Source: Longitalea arenae
GTDB lineage: Bacteria > Bacteroidota > Bacteroidia > Chitinophagales > Chitinophagaceae
Direction: 5' to 3'
DNA length: 64,000 nucleotides
Assembly: GCF_016924755.1 (NCBI RefSeq)
Contig: NZ_JAFFJX010000006.1
Location: 338,592-402,591, forward strand
Shown: piece by piece, positions 8,009-17,600 of the stretch
Layout of the letters: every line of letters begins with the position of its first letter
Position numbering within the stretch: position 1 is the stretch's first letter
Notes under the pieces: generated by a model
Seen by the model: only the letters and a program-made list of their open reading frames with translations
Told to the model about the DNA's origin: nothing
The model's database searches: none
Position numbers and translations under genes: made by a program

Positions 8009-9889
8009 TCAGGCTTCCTGTTGATACGGAAGCCTGAGCTCCACCCGCACCCCTGCCCCAGCCCCTGTTGCTTTTTTATCAATGATCTTCAATTGGGCAG
8101 GCGTTCTGGTTTGCCGGCCTAAGATCTCCAAACGTTCCTGGTTAATGATGGTAGATAAGGGGCGCTTTTGATCTTGATCTTCCATACCCTGGAAACCGCG
8201 GCCATTATCTTCTATAACGCAATACAGCGCTTTATGATCCATTTGGATACGGATGGTAATTTGCCCTTTTTCTTTTTGACCGGCAAACCCGTGCAAAATG
8301 GCGTTTTCGGCAAATGGCTGCAATAGCATGGGTGGTATCAATACTGCTTCCTGATCCGATACACCTTCCACCCTGATCTCGTAATCAAACTGATCTTCGT
8401 ATAACGATTGCTGCAGCGTTAAATAACTGGCCAGGGCATCGAGTTCATTTTTAAGCGGCACAAAAGCTTGCCGGGCGTTTTCCAGGCTGAGCCGGAAGAG
8501 CCGGGCCAATCGCCGCACAAATTCAGTGGCGTCCTCCGTATTTCCCTTTTTGATCAATTGCTGAAGCCCGCTCACGGAACTGTATAAAAAATGAGAGTCG
8601 ATCTGTCCTCTGAGTAATTGCTGCCGAAGGCTTTCTTCCCTGATATTCCTTTTGAATTGCTTCCGTCTCCACATCCATACGATCAACAAACCAAGGATGG
8701 CTGTACCGCAGATGATACGAACGATGGTTCTTCGTTGCCCTTCCCGGGTCCTTTCGCTCAGCTGGTTGCTTAAGGCCAGCGACTTGATCTGATTGTCTTT
8801 TTCCAGCAGGCTGTATTTTGCTTCCAGGTCCCTGGCCTGCCCGATCATTGAGGAATCGACCTCTTTTTGATAATATACAAAAGCGGAATCTAGGGCAGCA
8901 TAGGCCTTCCCGGGTTGTTGCTGAAGCATTAGATTCTCCGCTTTGGCCTTCCAGATCTTTTTTTCGAGCGCCCAGTTTTTTTCATGGCTAACCAGGCGCA
9001 ATGCCGTGTCCAGCAAATGTTCATCCACTTTGTATTGGCCCAGTTTGCGGTAGGTGGCAGCTACATTTAAATACGATTGGGCATTCAGTTCATCCAGCGC
9101 ACGGCTGATCTGCATGCCTTTCAACTGATAGCGAAGGCCCTCTTCTAAAAAACCTTTTTTGGAAAGAAGCGTTCCCAGGCTTTCATACCTCACAGCGTCA
9201 TAATAGGGATTACTGAAACTGCTATCCCTCATCAAAGCCTGAAAGAAGATCAGCGCAGAATCTACCTGGTTCACCCGCTCATAATATGCTGAAATATTCG
9301 TGGCAAACACTGTTTTATACTTTGGACTGGTACTTAGGTTGAATCCCTCGAACAGGTATTTTTTTTGCATCGGCAGATCACCGATCTTTTCATAAATATC
9401 ATAAAGCTTCATGCAAATGAAAGGCAGCCCCGGGGTATCGATCCTTTTAGCTAAAGAATAAGCTTCCCGGGCATAACGCAGGGCGCTGTCGAGTGATCTG
9501 CATTCACTGAGCACAGCAGCCGTTTGAATGTTACCAGCCAGGATCTGCCTTTCGGTGGTATCTTTCTCAATGGCCAGTGCTAAGGCCTGATCCACATAGA
9601 GCCGGGCGCTATCGAGCTTTTTTTCGAGTTCGTATACTACGGCCATACAGCGAAGCCAGGAACACATTTCTACATAGTCGTCCCTTTTTTTGATAACGGG
9701 CAGAATGCTGTCTAATTTTCTTCTGGCGGCCTGAATTTCCCGGTTTTGAAATAAGGGATTGACCTCTTCTTTTAAATAAGACAAAACATAACCGGAGGCA
9801 GCTTGCTGCTTCCGCTTAACACCGGAATTACAAGCCATACAGATGATGATGGTTAAGGCGAAGATCCTGTACATAGCGCTTACAGCCAT
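8009..9889 (-). CDS. TPR-containing LytS-type sensor histidine kinase
   Basis: 626 residues. The N-terminus has a signal with a lipobox-like IICMAC, followed by a TPR region of about 340 residues, a coiled coil, a membrane segment around 390-410 (IVRIICGTAILGLLIVWMW) and a His_kinase domain. The phospho-accepting His433 lies in IDSHFLYSS, a variant of the usual NPHFLFN. The ATPase shows PPMLLQPFAENAILHG and EDNGRGF. Kinases of this build sense through TPR repeats outside the membrane and signal to LytTR regulators. The ATG overlaps the stop of the upstream LytTR regulator gene by 10 bp, so the two form one transcription unit. The signal is unknown. Confidence 0.9.
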   Translation of the reverse strand: MAVSAMYRIFALTIIICMACNSGVKRKQQAASGYVLSYLKEEVNPLFQNREIQAARRKLDSILPVIKKRDDYVEMCSWLRCMAVVYELEKKLDSARLYVDQALALAIEKDTTERQILAGNIQTAAVLSECRSLDSALRYAREAYSLAKRIDTPGLPFICMKLYDIYEKIGDLPMQKKYLFEGFNLSTSPKYKTVFATNISAYYERVNQVDSALIFFQALMRDSSFSNPYYDAVRYESLGTLLSKKGFLEEGLRYQLKGMQISRALDELNAQSYLNVAATYRKLGQYKVDEHLLDTALRLVSHEKNWALEKKIWKAKAENLMLQQQPGKAYAALDSAFVYYQKEVDSSMIGQARDLEAKYSLLEKDNQIKSLALSNQLSERTREGQRRTIVRIICGTAILGLLIVWMWRRKQFKRNIREESLRQQLLRGQIDSHFLYSSVSGLQQLIKKGNTEDATEFVRRLARLFRLSLENARQAFVPLKNELDALASYLTLQQSLYEDQFDYEIRVEGVSDQEAVLIPPMLLQPFAENAILHGFAGQKEKGQITIRIQMDHKALYCVIEDNGRGFQGMEDQDQKRPLSTIINQERLEILGRQTRTPAQLKIIDKKATGAGAGVRVELRLPYQQEA

Positions 9890-10626
9890 TTAAAATACTT
9901 ATCAACCATCTCTTTTTTCCGGAGCGACACGGGGATCTGTGTTCCATCCTTTAAATAAAGTATACCTTCTTTCGGATGGTAACGACGGATATACAATTCA
10001 TTGATCAGGTAAGACTGGTGGGTACGCAGGAAGGAAGTGCCGGATAAGAGTTCCTCGTAATCTTTCAGGTTCCTGGTGGTGACCACCTTCATGCCGCCGT
10101 TTAAGAAAACAGTCGTATAACCATTATCGCCCTGGAGGTAGCAGATCTCCTTTACGGCAACGATCTCTACGAATTGCTGGCTCCGCAATGCGATGTGATC
10201 CTGCAGCTTGTTTTTCTTGAAAGTATGCAGGGTGATGGCAATTTGCTCCTGTAACAGCGGTTGCGCGCTGATGACCCTTTGTAACGCCTCTTTTAGTTCT
10301 TCCTCGCTTAGCGGCTTTAGTAAGTAATCAATGGCGCCGTAACGGATCGCCCGGATAGCATACTCATGGTGGGCCGTCAGGAATATGACCTTCATCTGAG
10401 CAGGGATCTGTTCGAGGATATCGAAACCGGTTCCATCGGGAAGACCGATATCGAGTAACAGCAGGTCTGGTTTCGTGCTATGGATCAGTACAATGGCGTC
10501 ATGAACGGTTGCGCAGGAGCCTATCACGATAAAGCCAGCTTGCTGGGCGAGAAAGTTCTCTATGTCTAACCGCAGCGCGGTTTGATCTTCAACAATAACA
10601 ATTCTTAAAGGAGGGCCAGGGTTCAT
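9880..10626 (-). CDS. LytTR-family response regulator
   Basis: 248 residues: receiver at 7-125 with the acidic pocket VED, phospho-acceptor Asp59 in LLLLDIGLPDGTG, and the Lys in DYLLKPLSEEE. A LytTR DNA-binding domain occupies about 145-245, with the typical EICYLQGDNGYTTVF and FLRTHQSYLIN. It precedes and overlaps the TPR sensor kinase and forms a two-component pair with it. LytTR regulators bind pairs of short direct repeats; none was identified here. Confidence 0.93.
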   Translation of the reverse strand: MNPGPPLRIVIVEDQTALRLDIENFLAQQAGFIVIGSCATVHDAIVLIHSTKPDLLLLDIGLPDGTGFDILEQIPAQMKVIFLTAHHEYAIRAIRYGAIDYLLKPLSEEELKEALQRVISAQPLLQEQIAITLHTFKKNKLQDHIALRSQQFVEIVAVKEICYLQGDNGYTTVFLNGGMKVVTTRNLKDYEELLSGTSFLRTHQSYLINELYIRRYHPKEGILYLKDGTQIPVSLRKKEMVDKYFKWL

Positions 10627-10848
10627 GGTCAGGATAGTTAAGCAATCGATATTAAATGTAATATTAATTAAGCGTACTCTTCGGCGTGAGCAGTAAGGGC
10701 TATTACTTATTGATTTTAGTCAATTCACTCTTGAAACGAAGCGGCCTCTCCCCCATTATTTATTGGCGGATTTTTACCGCTACCATGCGAATATGGGAAG
10801 AGTAGCAGCGAATCTGAAACAAGGCGGATCGGTTGTTTTATCGTCACG

Positions 10849-10856
10849 TAGTTTTG
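10849..10856 (+). promoter_or_regulatory. Putative -7 promoter element of the RteC-like gene
   Basis: TAGTTTTG matches TAnnTTTG exactly and lies 42 bp before the ATG at 10899, which gives a leader of roughly 35-40 nt. A TTG at 10833-10835 is closer than the usual -33 spacing, so the upstream element is uncertain. Confidence 0.45.
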
Positions 10857-10898
10857 CGTTGACAATAACCCTGAACTGCTAACACTAAACAATATACC

Positions 10899-11750
10899 AT
10901 GCTTTCTTTTCAATCGACATTCGAAGACCTGACCCGTTCATGGCAGCTGCGTTTACAGGAAGCAGAAGCCGCAGAATCCGATCTGCCCGCAAGAGTAGAA
11001 ACCTGTATCCGGATCTGCGAGGAAAGCCTTTCGCAGCTCAGGCAATGGGTCATGGAACGTTCCTTTCCCGATAAGGATTGCGAGATCTATTTTTTCAAGC
11101 AGGTAAAACCGGTGATCATGGCCCGGTATATTTATTATCAAAAAATTTATCGGCTGCACATTGGATATTTTAATGGCAGCGGACTATTGGAAAAAGAGCG
11201 GTTGGAACAGGAACTAAAGGATATTGCGCGATACTTTGCCGATAACAAGGATTTTTATACATACTACCGTATGGGTTACAACCATCATGATGAATTGTTT
11301 TTTGTGCGGGGAGTGTATGATTGGAAAATTTGTCCGGAAGTGAATCAATTTGACGGCATTTTCACTACCAGTGGCGATGGAAAGCTGGCGGAGTTGATGG
11401 CCTATGAGTTGTTGCTGAAATACATTGATGATAGATTGAACCCTGGGTGTAAACTGATCGAACCGGCTCCTGGTTCTGCTGTACAAAGAGCCCATCAAAC
11501 ACCGCTTAATTGCACGGCTTCCAGGACGGATGTCGTTGAATTAGGTTATGCGTTGTACGCCGCCGGTTTCTTTAACTATGGAAACGCTTCTATCAAGGAT
11601 ATAATGGCCTTTCTGTCGAAGGTGTTACAGATCGACCTGGAACATCACCAACGTATATATTATCAGATCCGGGAACGAAAACGCAACCTCACTAAATATT
11701 TGGATGAATTGAAGAATGGTTTTGTGAGGTATGTGGATCGGGGGGATTAG
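10899..11750 (+). CDS. RteC-like protein
   Basis: 283 residues. The pattern of a charged helical N-terminal half, FYTYYRMGYNHHDELFFVRG in the middle, and a C-terminal segment with LDLxELGYALYAAGFFN-like sequence followed by a basic tail is that of the RteC family. RteC is best known as a regulator of excision of the Bacteroides conjugative transposon CTnDOT, but homologues are widespread on Bacteroidota chromosomes without a transposon, and their role is then unclear. No integrase, transfer or tetracycline-resistance gene is nearby. The gene is divergent from the LytTR regulator across a 270-bp gap. Confidence 0.8.
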   Translation: MLSFQSTFEDLTRSWQLRLQEAEAAESDLPARVETCIRICEESLSQLRQWVMERSFPDKDCEIYFFKQVKPVIMARYIYYQKIYRLHIGYFNGSGLLEKERLEQELKDIARYFADNKDFYTYYRMGYNHHDELFFVRGVYDWKICPEVNQFDGIFTTSGDGKLAELMAYELLLKYIDDRLNPGCKLIEPAPGSAVQRAHQTPLNCTASRTDVVELGYALYAAGFFNYGNASIKDIMAFLSKVLQIDLEHHQRIYYQIRERKRNLTKYLDELKNGFVRYVDRGD

Positions 11751-11819
11751 GGGAATAACTGCGGTTGGCGCCTCAGCTTCCGTTTTAAGTATAGCTCTTT
11801 GACCTGATTAACTTTTGTA

Positions 11820-12368
11820 TCAAATAGCGAGTAAAAAAGATCTTTTTTCAATCTCATCTTTTATATTGGAAACACTTTGTTCGATTGATTGATTTGTTGT
11901 ATCAATAATATTAGATTCATAGCGCCCCAGATTATTAAATTGCACCCACATTTTTTCTACCAACTCAATATTGGCCTTTTCGTCCAATTTAGAGCGAGTG
12001 ATTGCGCGTTTCATGGTTTCTTCCTTAGTCGCCCTTAAGATTATGTAATGTACTTCATAATTATCTGCTACCGCTTCTAACCATGGCTCTAAGAACCAGG
12101 GACCAATAATTCCATCGACAATCACATCGAACCCACCACGTGTAAATCGTTTTGCAGCTTCCAAAAAGGCTTCGATAACAATTAAGTTTTGCTCCTGTGA
12201 CTCCGGTAAGAACGGAGGTATTCCCCCTTTTTGAATATAGTGATAGAAATCATCAGTGTGCATATGTACGGACTTTGATAAATTAGACTCTTTAGCAACT
12301 ATTGATGCCGTTGTACTTTTGCCAGTCGCTGGTGAACCCGTAATTATAATAATTCTTCCTTGTTTCAT
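11820..12368 (-). CDS. P-loop kinase of the AAA_33 type, substrate unknown
   Basis: 182 residues. A Walker A motif GSPATGKST lies at residues 11-19, followed by HMHTDDFYHYI, where the DD is in the position of the substrate-orienting acids of small-molecule kinases. FDVIVDGIIGPW resembles a Walker B strand, and a lid-like region with RAITRSK follows. The fold is that of chloramphenicol-phosphotransferase- or shikimate-kinase-like enzymes, but no specific substrate motif is recognisable. It stands alone between RteC and a long non-coding stretch. Confidence 0.75.
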   Translation of the reverse strand: MKQGRIIIITGSPATGKSTTASIVAKESNLSKSVHMHTDDFYHYIQKGGIPPFLPESQEQNLIVIEAFLEAAKRFTRGGFDVIVDGIIGPWFLEPWLEAVADNYEVHYIILRATKEETMKRAITRSKLDEKANIELVEKMWVQFNNLGRYESNIIDTTNQSIEQSVSNIKDEIEKRSFLLAI

Positions 12369-13152
12369 AATATAATTCTTAATTTAAATGTAGGCGTAAA
12401 CAGCATCCCTCAACTTACCAGCCGTTAACATGATTAAGTAGAAAGTAGAGATTTGGCGTTTGTGTCGCTCACAATAATCAAATATCGGCAACAAAAATTA
12501 ACGTAACCAAAAAACAGTCAAAAAGAGGAGGTTATTAATAGTAGTGCTGAGATTATTTAAATATATATGAATGAATACACATGGTGTGCTGGCTGAAAAT
12601 TTCTTTCATCAATTGTGCGATTAAAACCTGGCCCTGGATATTGATCAACTGTATCCAAGCGTTATTTCAATTCCTCAATGGTCCATTTTGACGCAATTAG
12701 CGCTTATACCCTATGCCTGCCCATTCCGTTTCATCGTCCGGTGACGGTTCTAACAACCAAATACATCGCCGCGGATAAAGCCCGTCGCTTATGGCGAGCG
12801 ATCAGCCTATCGAATAACCTGTATTGTCGGTTCCACATTATAGAACTTCTTGATCAAAGTCAATCGATATTGATCAGACCTTCTTTAAAAATGATCGTAT
12901 ATCCACGGTAGTTACTGCGGCCACAAAATCTATCAGTTGATAAATCATCTCCCAAAAATTTTGTATAGGCATGTATCGCTGTAGTTAACTACTTCAATTT
13001 TGCTTTTTTTATGGCAATTTCTACCCAGTTGTTGCAAAAATAAATTTCTATCAGTTGATAATACCAGGATAAATCAGGTCATACAAACGCCCCAGCTTTG
13101 TGATCATAAAATTGATCACCATGACAAACCCATTCAATATAGCCGGCGCAGA

Positions 13153-13199
13153 TGGTAACCTGATGGTACCTGTATTGTCTGAAACTGGTAACCTGATGG
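13153..13199 (+). repeat. 14-bp direct repeat with 33-bp period in the leader of the next gene
   Basis: tggtaacctgatgg occurs at 13153-13166 and 13186-13199. The period is 33 bp, three turns of the helix and 11 codons, so if translated both copies would encode GNLM. Confidence 0.6.
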
Positions 13200-13255
13200 C
13201 CTACCTACTGTACCCGGACCCTACAGGTGTTCTCAAGGAACTCTACTGCAGCATG

Positions 13256-13336
13256 ACAACTCCCAGACAACTCCTAGACAACTCCCAGACAACTCTTAGG
13301 CAACTCAACACCAACTCCCGTAGCACTCCGTACGGG
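13256..13336 (+). repeat. Tandem 11-bp repeats and hairpin upstream of a gene of unknown function
   Basis: Four units close to acaactcccag start at 13256, 13267, 13278 and 13289, with a degenerate fifth unit at 13300. The 11-bp period is close to one helical turn. A small hairpin follows, cccgta at 13317-13322 pairing with tacggg at 13331-13336. The array lies 70-150 bp before the ATG at 13406. Confidence 0.65.
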
Positions 13337-13405
13337 ACACAGTACTATAAAATGGCTTTGGGCTGTACCGGTCAGCCAAATATTCAATCATTTAAAACAA
13401 AAACA

Positions 13406-14092
13406 ATGGCAAAAACAGCATCAACCAGCGGCGTATCAGGCGACAGAATCAAAAATGATTCAGCTTTTGAACGTACCCGGGAGAATATGGCGGAGTTTTC
13501 GCGTGCCGGTAAAGCAGCTAAACTCCTGCGCTCCATCTTCCGGGATGTAACCATCAATGCGAAGGACAAGATCACGCAGGCGCGCCTGTTGAAAGTGACG
13601 TCCCGCATATTAATTGCCGACCCTGTAAATGAAAGGGGCGCCCGTACGGTCAACAACGGCGATCTGCAGCAATTGCACAACTTCAATTTCAACGTACGGG
13701 CAGGCATTTCAGATGTCTTGTTTGTACGCTGCCCGGTGAGTTTCAATCGTACGACGGGCGAGGTACTGTTAAACATTCCCTCCTTTGTACCTCGTAACAG
13801 TGTACAACAGGCAAGGGGAGTCACCCATTTCAGGCTTGTGGCAGCAGCAGCCGCCATCAATTTCGACAGCGAGCAGTACGTGTATGCCATGCAGGCAACG
13901 CCTGAATTGCCTTATAACAGCGATCCCACCCAGGCAACTACCCTTACCCTGGCATTACCAGCCAACAGCACTGATACCATTGTAGCGGTGCTGGGCATCG
14001 AGTATTACCAAAAGGTGAACTCCCGCAGCTATGCGTTGAAAACAGGTGAGCACAATGCTACCAGCATCATCCTGGTAGATAAAGCCTCCTAA
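13406..14092 (+). CDS. Conserved Bacteroidota protein of unknown function
   Basis: 228 residues from the chosen ATG (MAKTASTSG). I chose this start because the sequence becomes protein-like here (TRENMAEFSRAGKAAKLLR, then ISRILI-like helices), whereas the in-frame extension back to 13100 consists of repeats. The C-terminal half is rich in beta strands, with VLFVRCPVSFNRTTGEV and ATTLTLALPANSTDTI. There is no signal peptide, membrane segment or catalytic motif. I believe a family of similar proteins exists in Chitinophagaceae, usually near a small hydrophobic protein as here, but I know no function. Confidence 0.7.
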   Translation: MAKTASTSGVSGDRIKNDSAFERTRENMAEFSRAGKAAKLLRSIFRDVTINAKDKITQARLLKVTSRILIADPVNERGARTVNNGDLQQLHNFNFNVRAGISDVLFVRCPVSFNRTTGEVLLNIPSFVPRNSVQQARGVTHFRLVAAAAAINFDSEQYVYAMQATPELPYNSDPTQATTLTLALPANSTDTIVAVLGIEYYQKVNSRSYALKTGEHNATSIILVDKAS

Positions 14093-14130
14093 AAGCGAGT
14101 GGCCTTCTACAGCAACCATGAACGGCTTAC

Positions 14131-14320
14131 TTCCCTAAAGGGAACGGCTGCCTGTTCTTACAGCAGCCACCAGCTGAAGCCTGTATTCATCTGTTGCTTC
14201 TCCTTCTTACCCCATGCGCTTGTTTGCCTCAACGCAGGTATGCATATATGAAGCGCTTCCATACCTGCCGGAAGGCAAACTTTACCAGCCGAAGGCCCTG
14301 TGCGCAGGGGCCGCGCGGCC
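14131..14320 (+). other. Cluster of hairpins between two small genes
   Basis: The 300-bp gap between the genes at 13406 and 14397 contains several inverted repeats: TTCCC-TAAA-GGGAA (14131-14144); ggctgc/gcagcc (14146-14151 and 14163-14168); a compound stem gtttgcct/aggcaaac plus caggtatg/catacctg (14222-14280) with symmetrical 5-nt internal loops; and GGCCGCGCGGCC (14309-14320), a perfect 12-bp palindrome. A structured leader or small RNA is possible. The minus-strand open frame across it is not convincing. Confidence 0.45.
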
Positions 14321-14396
14321 GGTAAGTTGCGCAAACGGTTACACAAAATGGCTAGTAGCAAGTGTTGTTTAATTGTTAACCAGTTAATTTTTCATC

Positions 14397-14612
14397 ATGA
14401 GCAATATCATCAACCGGATGCAGGATACCACCCCGAAGTTTTTTAAAATACTTCGCAACATAGGCGTGGCCCTCGCCGCAGTCAGCGCTGCCCTGTTAGC
14501 ATCCCCTGTGGCACTGCCAACGATCGTCACCGATATAGCCAGTTACCTGGCGGTGGCCGGCAGCGTAATGGGCGCCGTAAGCCAATCGGCAGTACTCAAC
14601 GAAGAGGAGTAG
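14397..14612 (+). CDS. Small hydrophobic protein of unknown function
   Basis: 71 residues. A polar N-terminus (SNIINRMQDTTPKFFKILR) is followed by two hydrophobic stretches, about 20-42 (NIGVALAAVSAALLASPVAL) and 46-64 (IASYLAVAGSVMGAVSQSA), and an acidic end NEEE. It is likely a small inner-membrane protein with two helices, a build shared with holins, but nothing else here suggests a phage. It follows the unknown gene at 13406 on the same strand and ends just before a strong terminator. Confidence 0.7.
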   Translation: MSNIINRMQDTTPKFFKILRNIGVALAAVSAALLASPVALPTIVTDIASYLAVAGSVMGAVSQSAVLNEEE

Positions 14613-14631
14613 TCATCCCGGTATTTTTTAC

Positions 14632-14662
14632 AAAAAAGGTCCCGCCCCGGCGGGGCTTTTTT
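14632..14662. terminator. Bidirectional rho-independent terminator
   Basis: The stem gcccc (14644-14648)/ggggc (14652-14656) with a 3-nt loop is followed by six T on the plus strand and preceded by six A at 14632-14637. It can end both the small plus-strand gene and the minus-strand galactan operon, whose last stop is at 14677. Confidence 0.8.
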
Positions 14663-14676
14663 ATGGCTTGCCTGCC

Positions 14677-17600
14677 CTATTTCTTTTCGCCAGCTCTGAT
14701 AAAACGCTTACTCAATTCATCATACACTTTCAACAACTCATTGGCTTTTCCCTGCCTGTCGAAGACAGCTTCCCAGGTGTTCAATGGCTCCCAGATGGCT
14801 GAGCCTTTGCCATGGCCATTGTACACATCGAAGGCCCGCTCATTCACCTCCTTTTTCAGATGAGAATATTCCACGACAATTACGTCTTTATCGTAACGCC
14901 GCGCCAGATCATTTACATTGTAATGCAGGTCTTCCAGGGTACAATGCCATTTGGGATAATAAGAAAGACCGATCACATCAAAGGGCACCTGCCGTTGTAT
15001 CATGTTGTCATAAAAGAGCAGGCATTCGTCGTTTTGTCCGCCCAGGGCCACGTGCAGCATAATGCTGGTCGCCGGCGCTACGGCTTTTACGCCATTGATA
15101 CCGGCATAGATCAATTGGGCCAGACTGTCGAGATTGCCAATGCTGCCTTCGGGCCAGATCATACCATGATTGATCTCGTTGCCTACCTGCACCATATCGG
15201 GCAGGGTGCCCTGGTGTTTCAGCGCCTGCATCACTTCTTTTGTGTAATCGTAAACGGCCTGCTTCAGTTCCGGAAACGATTTGCCGCGCCAGGCGGCCGG
15301 TTTGTATTGCTTACCGGGATCGGCCCAGGTATCGCTGTAATGAAAATCGAGCAATAATTTCAGTCCCGCCGCTTTTACTCTTTTGGCCATTGCCATCGTG
15401 TGTTGGAGATCACAAAAACCTCGGCCGGGCGAATAAGCGCTGTCCCTGGCCGGATCGTTGAAGATGCGCAGGCGGATATAATTAAAGCCATGGTCTTTCA
15501 GGATCTGGATCGCATCTTTTTCCCTGCCATCATCCGAGAACTTGATGCCCCGTGCTTCCAGTTGCGGCAGAAATGAAATATCGGCGCCCATCATTTTATC
15601 TACCGGGCGACTGATACCTTTCGAAGCAGGAAAAGGCTGCTGCACACTATGCACCGGTCTTGGTGTGCCCGGGTGAATGGTGATGATATCAACGCTGCCT
15701 TTTTGCAGGCCTTCGGCCCGGGCTTCAAAATGGAAACTGCCGGCAGTTTTACCCGCCTGGATGATCACTTGTGCTTTACCGTTGAACAGGCTGCGTTGCC
15801 AGCCACTATCTGATAAATATTTATCCGGTTCATGACTGCTGGGGTCGCCATTGCCTACTCCAATGATCTTTGCATCGCCTTTCAGGGAAAACCTAAGCAG
15901 GTGCGCCGCATCGGGCACTTCCCTGCCCTGGCGATCTGCTACTGAGATATTGATCACCGCAACATCCTTTCCATCGCCCAGCATCGTGGTCTTGTAAGGC
16001 GACAGCACGATCTCATAGGGTTCGCCGGTAGTTTCTACTTTATGGCTAAGCCTCCGTCCCTTTTTATAAGCCACTGCTTCCAGGGTGCCGGGTTCGTAGT
16101 TCACCGTCCAGGTAAGATGAGAATGGCGCGGCATGTCTTTTTTCCCCAGCGATCGTCCGTTCAGGAAAAGTTCCACATTATCGGCATTGGTATTCACCCA
16201 TACCTCGATGGGTTGTCCTTCCTTTCCTTTCCAGTTCCAGTGCGGTGAAATATGCAACACATCTTTATCGGTCCACCAGCTTTGGTAGTAATAATAAATG
16301 TTCTTGGGAAAACCACAGGCATCCATGATGCCGAAATGCGAGGAGATATTTGGCCACTTATACGGCGTGGGTTCTCCGCGATAGTCGAAGCCGGTCCAGA
16401 TAAAGCCGCCCAGCCAGAAATCATTTTCCGCGGCCAGCTTCCACCAGGTCTCTGCCGTACTGGCCCACCAGGGAGCGGTGATGTCCTGGTCGGGCACATA
16501 CGCTCTTATCGTATCCTTTTCATATATACCTCTTGTGGTAACGGTACTGCCCATCTCGGTGCCGATGATGGGCTGCACGGGGTGGTCCTTATGGTAATCG
16601 GCTACGCCGAACTGGCGGTAATTAAAACCGCGCACCGGGATCACTTCGTTCACTCCTTTGTATATGTTCGCCAGATCAGCTGCATAGGTGCTTATGCGGG
16701 TGGGATCGAGTTCCCGCTGTTTGGCGAGTAAGGTCTGTGCAATATGCCGCCCGGTTTCATTGGCCTGGATCCAGCCTTCTTCATTACCGATAGACCACAT
16801 GAATACACAGGTTCGGCTGCGGTCTCTTTTCAGCAATCGTTCAAACTGGTTAAGGTATTCGGGCGAGCTGTTCAGCAGGCGCTGTTCATCCATCACGAGC
16901 ATACCCAGGCTATCGCATGCATCCAGCAGTTCGGGTGTGGGTGCATTATGGCTGGTACGATACGCGTTGCTGCCCCATTGTTTCAGCAGGCGAATACGAT
17001 AGTATTGCAGGTAATCGGGCAGGGCAGCTCCCACCCCAGCATGGTCCTGGTGATTATTGGTGCCTTTGATCTTCACATGCTGCCCATTCAAAAAAACACC
17101 GTTTGCTTTTACCTGAATGGTACGGATGCCAAAGCGCTGAGACACGCTGTCTACCACTTTGCCTGCCTGCTTCACTACTGATACTACCCGGTATAAATAG
17201 GGATTATCGGGCGACCAAAGCGTTGGGTCGCTCAACTTTAATGTATGCCTGGCCGTTATCTTACCATTGATACCTGTATGCACTTGTTGTTCTGGAGCGC
17301 TTACCAGCTTTCGGCCGTTCCTGTCTGCCAGAAACGACACCACCGTCATATTCGCTGGCGCAAAGGACTCGTTCTGCACTTCGGTTTCTACCGTCACCGT
17401 CGCTTCCCTGCCTTTAACATCGGCATAAGCAAATATGCCGTCATGGGCGATATGCACAGGATGGTATTGGTTCAGCCATACATGGCGGTAAATGCCGGCG
17501 CCTTCATAAAACCAGCCTTCATACTGGGTGGCATCTACTCTTACGACCAGTGTATTGGGTTTGCCGTAGCGCATGTAATCGGTAACATCATAGGCTGCGC

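Larger units (their letters stand above)
12369..13405. other. Long non-coding stretch with dispersed short repeats
   Basis: Over 1 kb with no convincing gene. It contains two identical 14-bp copies of ctatcagttgataa at 12930-12943 and 13048-13061, each with the dyad TATCA-GT-TGATA. A partial reverse-oriented copy lies around 12644-12659. From 13100 the frame of the next gene is open and contains two further repeat types, described separately. Confidence 0.5.

Noticed and set aside
10725..10913. A 62-codon minus-strand frame before the RteC-like gene
   Set aside because: It overlaps the RteC promoter element and start and shows no protein features.
10899..11750. Part of an integrated conjugative transposon because of RteC
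   Set aside because: No integrase, mobilisation, transfer or resistance genes and no attachment-site repeats were seen.
11820..12368. Zeta-type toxin
   Set aside because: The P-loop kinase is short, has no antitoxin partner and lacks zeta-specific motifs; a small-molecule kinase is more likely.
12678..12911. A 77-codon frame in the long non-coding stretch
   Set aside because: No homology, composition like the surrounding DNA, no start signals; treated as chance.
14158..14361. A 67-codon minus-strand frame in the hairpin-rich spacer
   Set aside because: It is an artefact of GC-rich inverted repeats; no protein features.
14397..14612. Phage holin
   Set aside because: Two hydrophobic helices fit, but no lysin or phage structural gene is nearby.
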